Origin: JBKHJZ01 sp046537875
GTDB taxonomy: Bacteria > Actinomycetota > Acidimicrobiia > Acidimicrobiales > VFJN01
Reading direction: 5' to 3'
DNA: 6,439 nucleotides
Assembly: GCA_046537875.1 (NCBI GenBank)
Contig: JBKHJZ010000180.1
Coordinates: 1-6,439, forward strand
Every line of letters starts with the position of its first letter. Position 1 is the stretch's first letter. The notes beneath the pieces are model-generated. The model was not told where the DNA came from and searched no databases. It saw nothing but the letters and a program-made list of their open reading frames with translations. Below are positions 5,081-6,439 of the stretch, piece after piece. Made by a program: the position numbers and the translations under genes.

Positions 5081-6298
5081 ATGCCCAAGATCACGGTCGC
5101 CAACCCCGTCGTCGAGATCGACGGCGACGAGATGACGCGGGTCATCTGGCAGTTCATCAAGGACAAGCTGATCCTGCCCTACCTCGACATCGACCTGCGG
5201 TACTACGACCTGTCGATCCAGCGGCGCGACGAGACCGACGACCAGATCACCGTCGACGCCGCGCACGCCATCAAGGAGCACGGCGTCGGCGTCAAGTGCG
5301 CCACCATCACCCCCGACGAGGCCCGGGTCGAGGAGTTCGGCCTGAAGAAGATGTGGCCCTCCCCCAACGGGACCATCCGCAACATCCTCGGCGGGGTCGT
5401 CTTCCGGGAGCCGATCATCTGCAAGAACGTGCCCCGGCTCGTGCCCGGCTGGACCAAGCCGATCGTCATCGGCCGTCACGCCCATGCCGACCAGTACAAG
5501 GCGACCGACTTCGTGGTGCCCGGGCCCGGCACGCTGACCATCACCTGGACCCCCGAGGCCGGCGGCGAGCCGATGCAGTTCGAGGTCGCCAGGTTCCCCG
5601 GCAGCGGCATCGCCATGGGCATGTACAACTACGACGACTCGATCCGCGACTTCGCCCGCGCCGCGTTCCGCTACGGGCTCGACCGCAACTACCCGGTCTA
5701 CCTCTCGACCAAGAACACGATCCTCAAGGCCTACGACGGCCGCTTCAAGGACCTGTTCCAGGAGGTCTTCGAGACCGAGTTCGAGGACCAGTTCGACGCC
5801 GCCGGCCTCACCTACGAGCACCGGCTGATCGACGACATGGTCGCCCAGGCCATGAAGTGGGAGGGCGGCTACGTGTGGGCGTGCAAGAACTACGACGGCG
5901 ACGTCCAGTCGGACGTGATCGCCCAGGGCTTCGGCTCGCTCGGCCTGATGACCTCGGTGCTGATGACCCCGGACGGCCGGACCTGCGAGGCCGAGGCCGC
6001 CCACGGCACCGTCACCCGGCACTTCCGGCGGTGGCAGGCGGGGGAGAAGACGTCGACCAACCCGATCGCGTCGATCTTCGCCTGGACCCGGGGCCTGGCC
6101 TTCCGGGCCAAGCTCGACGGCACGCCCGAGCTCGCCGAGTTCGCGACCACCCTCGAGCGCGTGTGCGTCGAGACCGTGGAGAGCGGCCAGATGACCAAGG
6201 ACCTCGCCCTGCTGGTCGAGGGTGACGTCGAGTGGCTCACCACCGAGGATTTCCTCGATGCCCTCGACAAGAACCTCAACCAGGCGATGACCGGCTGA
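5081..6298 (+). CDS. icd: NADP-dependent isocitrate dehydrogenase, eukaryote-like homodimeric type
   Basis: This 405-residue enzyme oxidatively decarboxylates isocitrate to 2-oxoglutarate in the TCA cycle, producing NADPH in the cytoplasm. The sequence is closely similar along its whole length to the animal cytosolic enzyme rather than to the E. coli or monomeric types. The isocitrate-binding loop is SPNGTIRN (94-101) with Ser94, Asn96 and Arg100, plus Arg109 and Arg132 in IGRHAHAD. Catalytic Tyr139 and Lys211 (LSTKNT) are present. Metal-binding aspartates are Asp251 in LIDDMVAQ and Asp274 and Asp278 in YDGDVQSD. NADP specificity residues Arg313 and His314 lie in HGTVTRH, followed by STNPIASIFAW (325-335). 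Nothing is missing or truncated. The ATG at 5081 begins the conserved N-terminus and is preceded by a weak Shine-Dalgarno. The gene has its own upstream region with repeats and its own strong terminator, so it is probably monocistronic. This class is also known from other actinobacteria such as mycobacteria. Confidence 0.97.
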   Translation: MPKITVANPVVEIDGDEMTRVIWQFIKDKLILPYLDIDLRYYDLSIQRRDETDDQITVDAAHAIKEHGVGVKCATITPDEARVEEFGLKKMWPSPNGTIRNILGGVVFREPIICKNVPRLVPGWTKPIVIGRHAHADQYKATDFVVPGPGTLTITWTPEAGGEPMQFEVARFPGSGIAMGMYNYDDSIRDFARAAFRYGLDRNYPVYLSTKNTILKAYDGRFKDLFQEVFETEFEDQFDAAGLTYEHRLIDDMVAQAMKWEGGYVWACKNYDGDVQSDVIAQGFGSLGLMTSVLMTPDGRTCEAEAAHGTVTRHFRRWQAGEKTSTNPIASIFAWTRGLAFRAKLDGTPELAEFATTLERVCVETVESGQMTKDLALLVEGDVEWLTTEDFLDALDKNLNQAMTG

Positions 6299-6332
6299 GG
6301 CTCAGACCCGACACGACACCCGCCGGACTCCT

Positions 6333-6352
6333 TGCGGCGCCGTGCGGCGCCG
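6333..6352. repeat. Two tandem copies of a 10-bp unit downstream of icd
   Basis: TGCGGCGCCG occurs twice head to tail at 6333-6342 and 6343-6352, and a third degenerate start follows. Each unit contains the palindrome GGCGCC. It lies between the icd stop codon and its terminator. No function is evident; simple slippage in GC-rich DNA is the easiest explanation. Confidence 0.6.
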
Positions 6353-6365
6353 TGACGGTGCGACG

Positions 6366-6403
6366 CGAAGGAACCCCCGGGCGCTGGACCGGGGGTCCCT
6401 TCG
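6366..6403 (+). terminator. Strong intrinsic terminator of icd
   Basis: Arms 6366-6380 and 6389-6403 form a 15-bp stem with a single A-C mismatch and an 8-nt loop. The stem includes five consecutive C-G pairs. It starts 68 nt after the icd stop. The right arm ends in CCCTTCG and no long T-run follows. The DNA after it, 6404-6439, shows no gene start. Confidence 0.8.
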
Positions 6404-6439
6404 TGGGGAGAGGTGGCCCAGTCCTGCCCGCCTCCCACC

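Noticed and set aside
4514..6022. Minus-strand open frame of 502 codons opposite isocitrate dehydrogenase
   Set aside because: It mirrors a highly conserved gene. Its Val/Asp/Gly/Leu-rich translation is the typical reverse-complement shadow of a GC-rich coding sequence, not a conserved antisense protein.
6295..6305. Palindrome CTGAG-G-CTCAG overlapping the icd stop codon
   Set aside because: The one-base centre cannot form an RNA hairpin and the arms are short. The real terminator is at 6366-6403.
6405..6439. GGAGAGGTGGCCCAGT-like sequence resembling the 5' end of a serine tRNA
   Set aside because: The bases that should close the D-stem (a GGC after the GCC) are missing and the window ends before any anticodon arm, so a tRNA cannot be supported.

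Overview
The window is a very GC-rich stretch (I estimate about 70% G+C, with third codon positions almost always G or C) carrying five ordinary chromosomal genes. Base composition, GTG starts, a TAnnnT -10 box placed for leaderless translation and the protein families all point to an actinobacterium (Actinomycetota). An Acidimicrobiia-like or mycobacterial relative is plausible, but the class cannot be fixed by eye. I see no insertion sequence, phage gene, CRISPR array, rRNA or tRNA, and no abrupt change in composition.

Layout from left to right. (1) Positions 1-25 hold a hairpin terminator that ends the first gene. (2) Positions 32-1462 (minus) encode an NAD(P)-dependent aldehyde dehydrogenase. 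(3) Positions 1463-1586 are a compact divergent control region with a perfect 7-7-7 inverted repeat, a strong Shine-Dalgarno sequence for a possible longer dehydrogenase, and a TAGGGT box facing right. (4) Positions 1587-2129 (plus) encode a small SRPBCC/START-like ligand-binding protein. (5) Positions 2137-2166 form a GC-rich hairpin shared by convergent genes. (6) Positions 2215-3945 (minus) encode an amidohydrolase of the N-acyl-D-amino-acid deacylase group with an altered metal site. (7) Positions 3946-4082 hold a candidate promoter and operator plus a probable terminator for the next gene. (8) Positions 4083-4892 (minus) encode a SpoU/TrmH-family RNA 2'-O-methyltransferase. (9) Positions 4893-5080 are a divergent control region with two direct-repeat arrangements. 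(10) Positions 5081-6298 (plus) encode an NADP-dependent isocitrate dehydrogenase of the eukaryote-like homodimeric class. (11) A long intrinsic terminator lies at 6366-6403.

Most genes look like single transcription units separated by hairpins or divergent promoters, so there is no obvious multi-gene machine. The isocitrate dehydrogenase is central carbon metabolism and the methyltransferase is RNA modification. The aldehyde dehydrogenase, SRPBCC protein and amidohydrolase are typical of the broad catabolic repertoire of actinobacteria, and their substrates cannot be read from sequence. I did not find a convincing new system. The observations most worth a second look are the amidohydrolase metal-site substitution, the two candidate operators, and the 30-bp tandem repeat in the isocitrate dehydrogenase leader.
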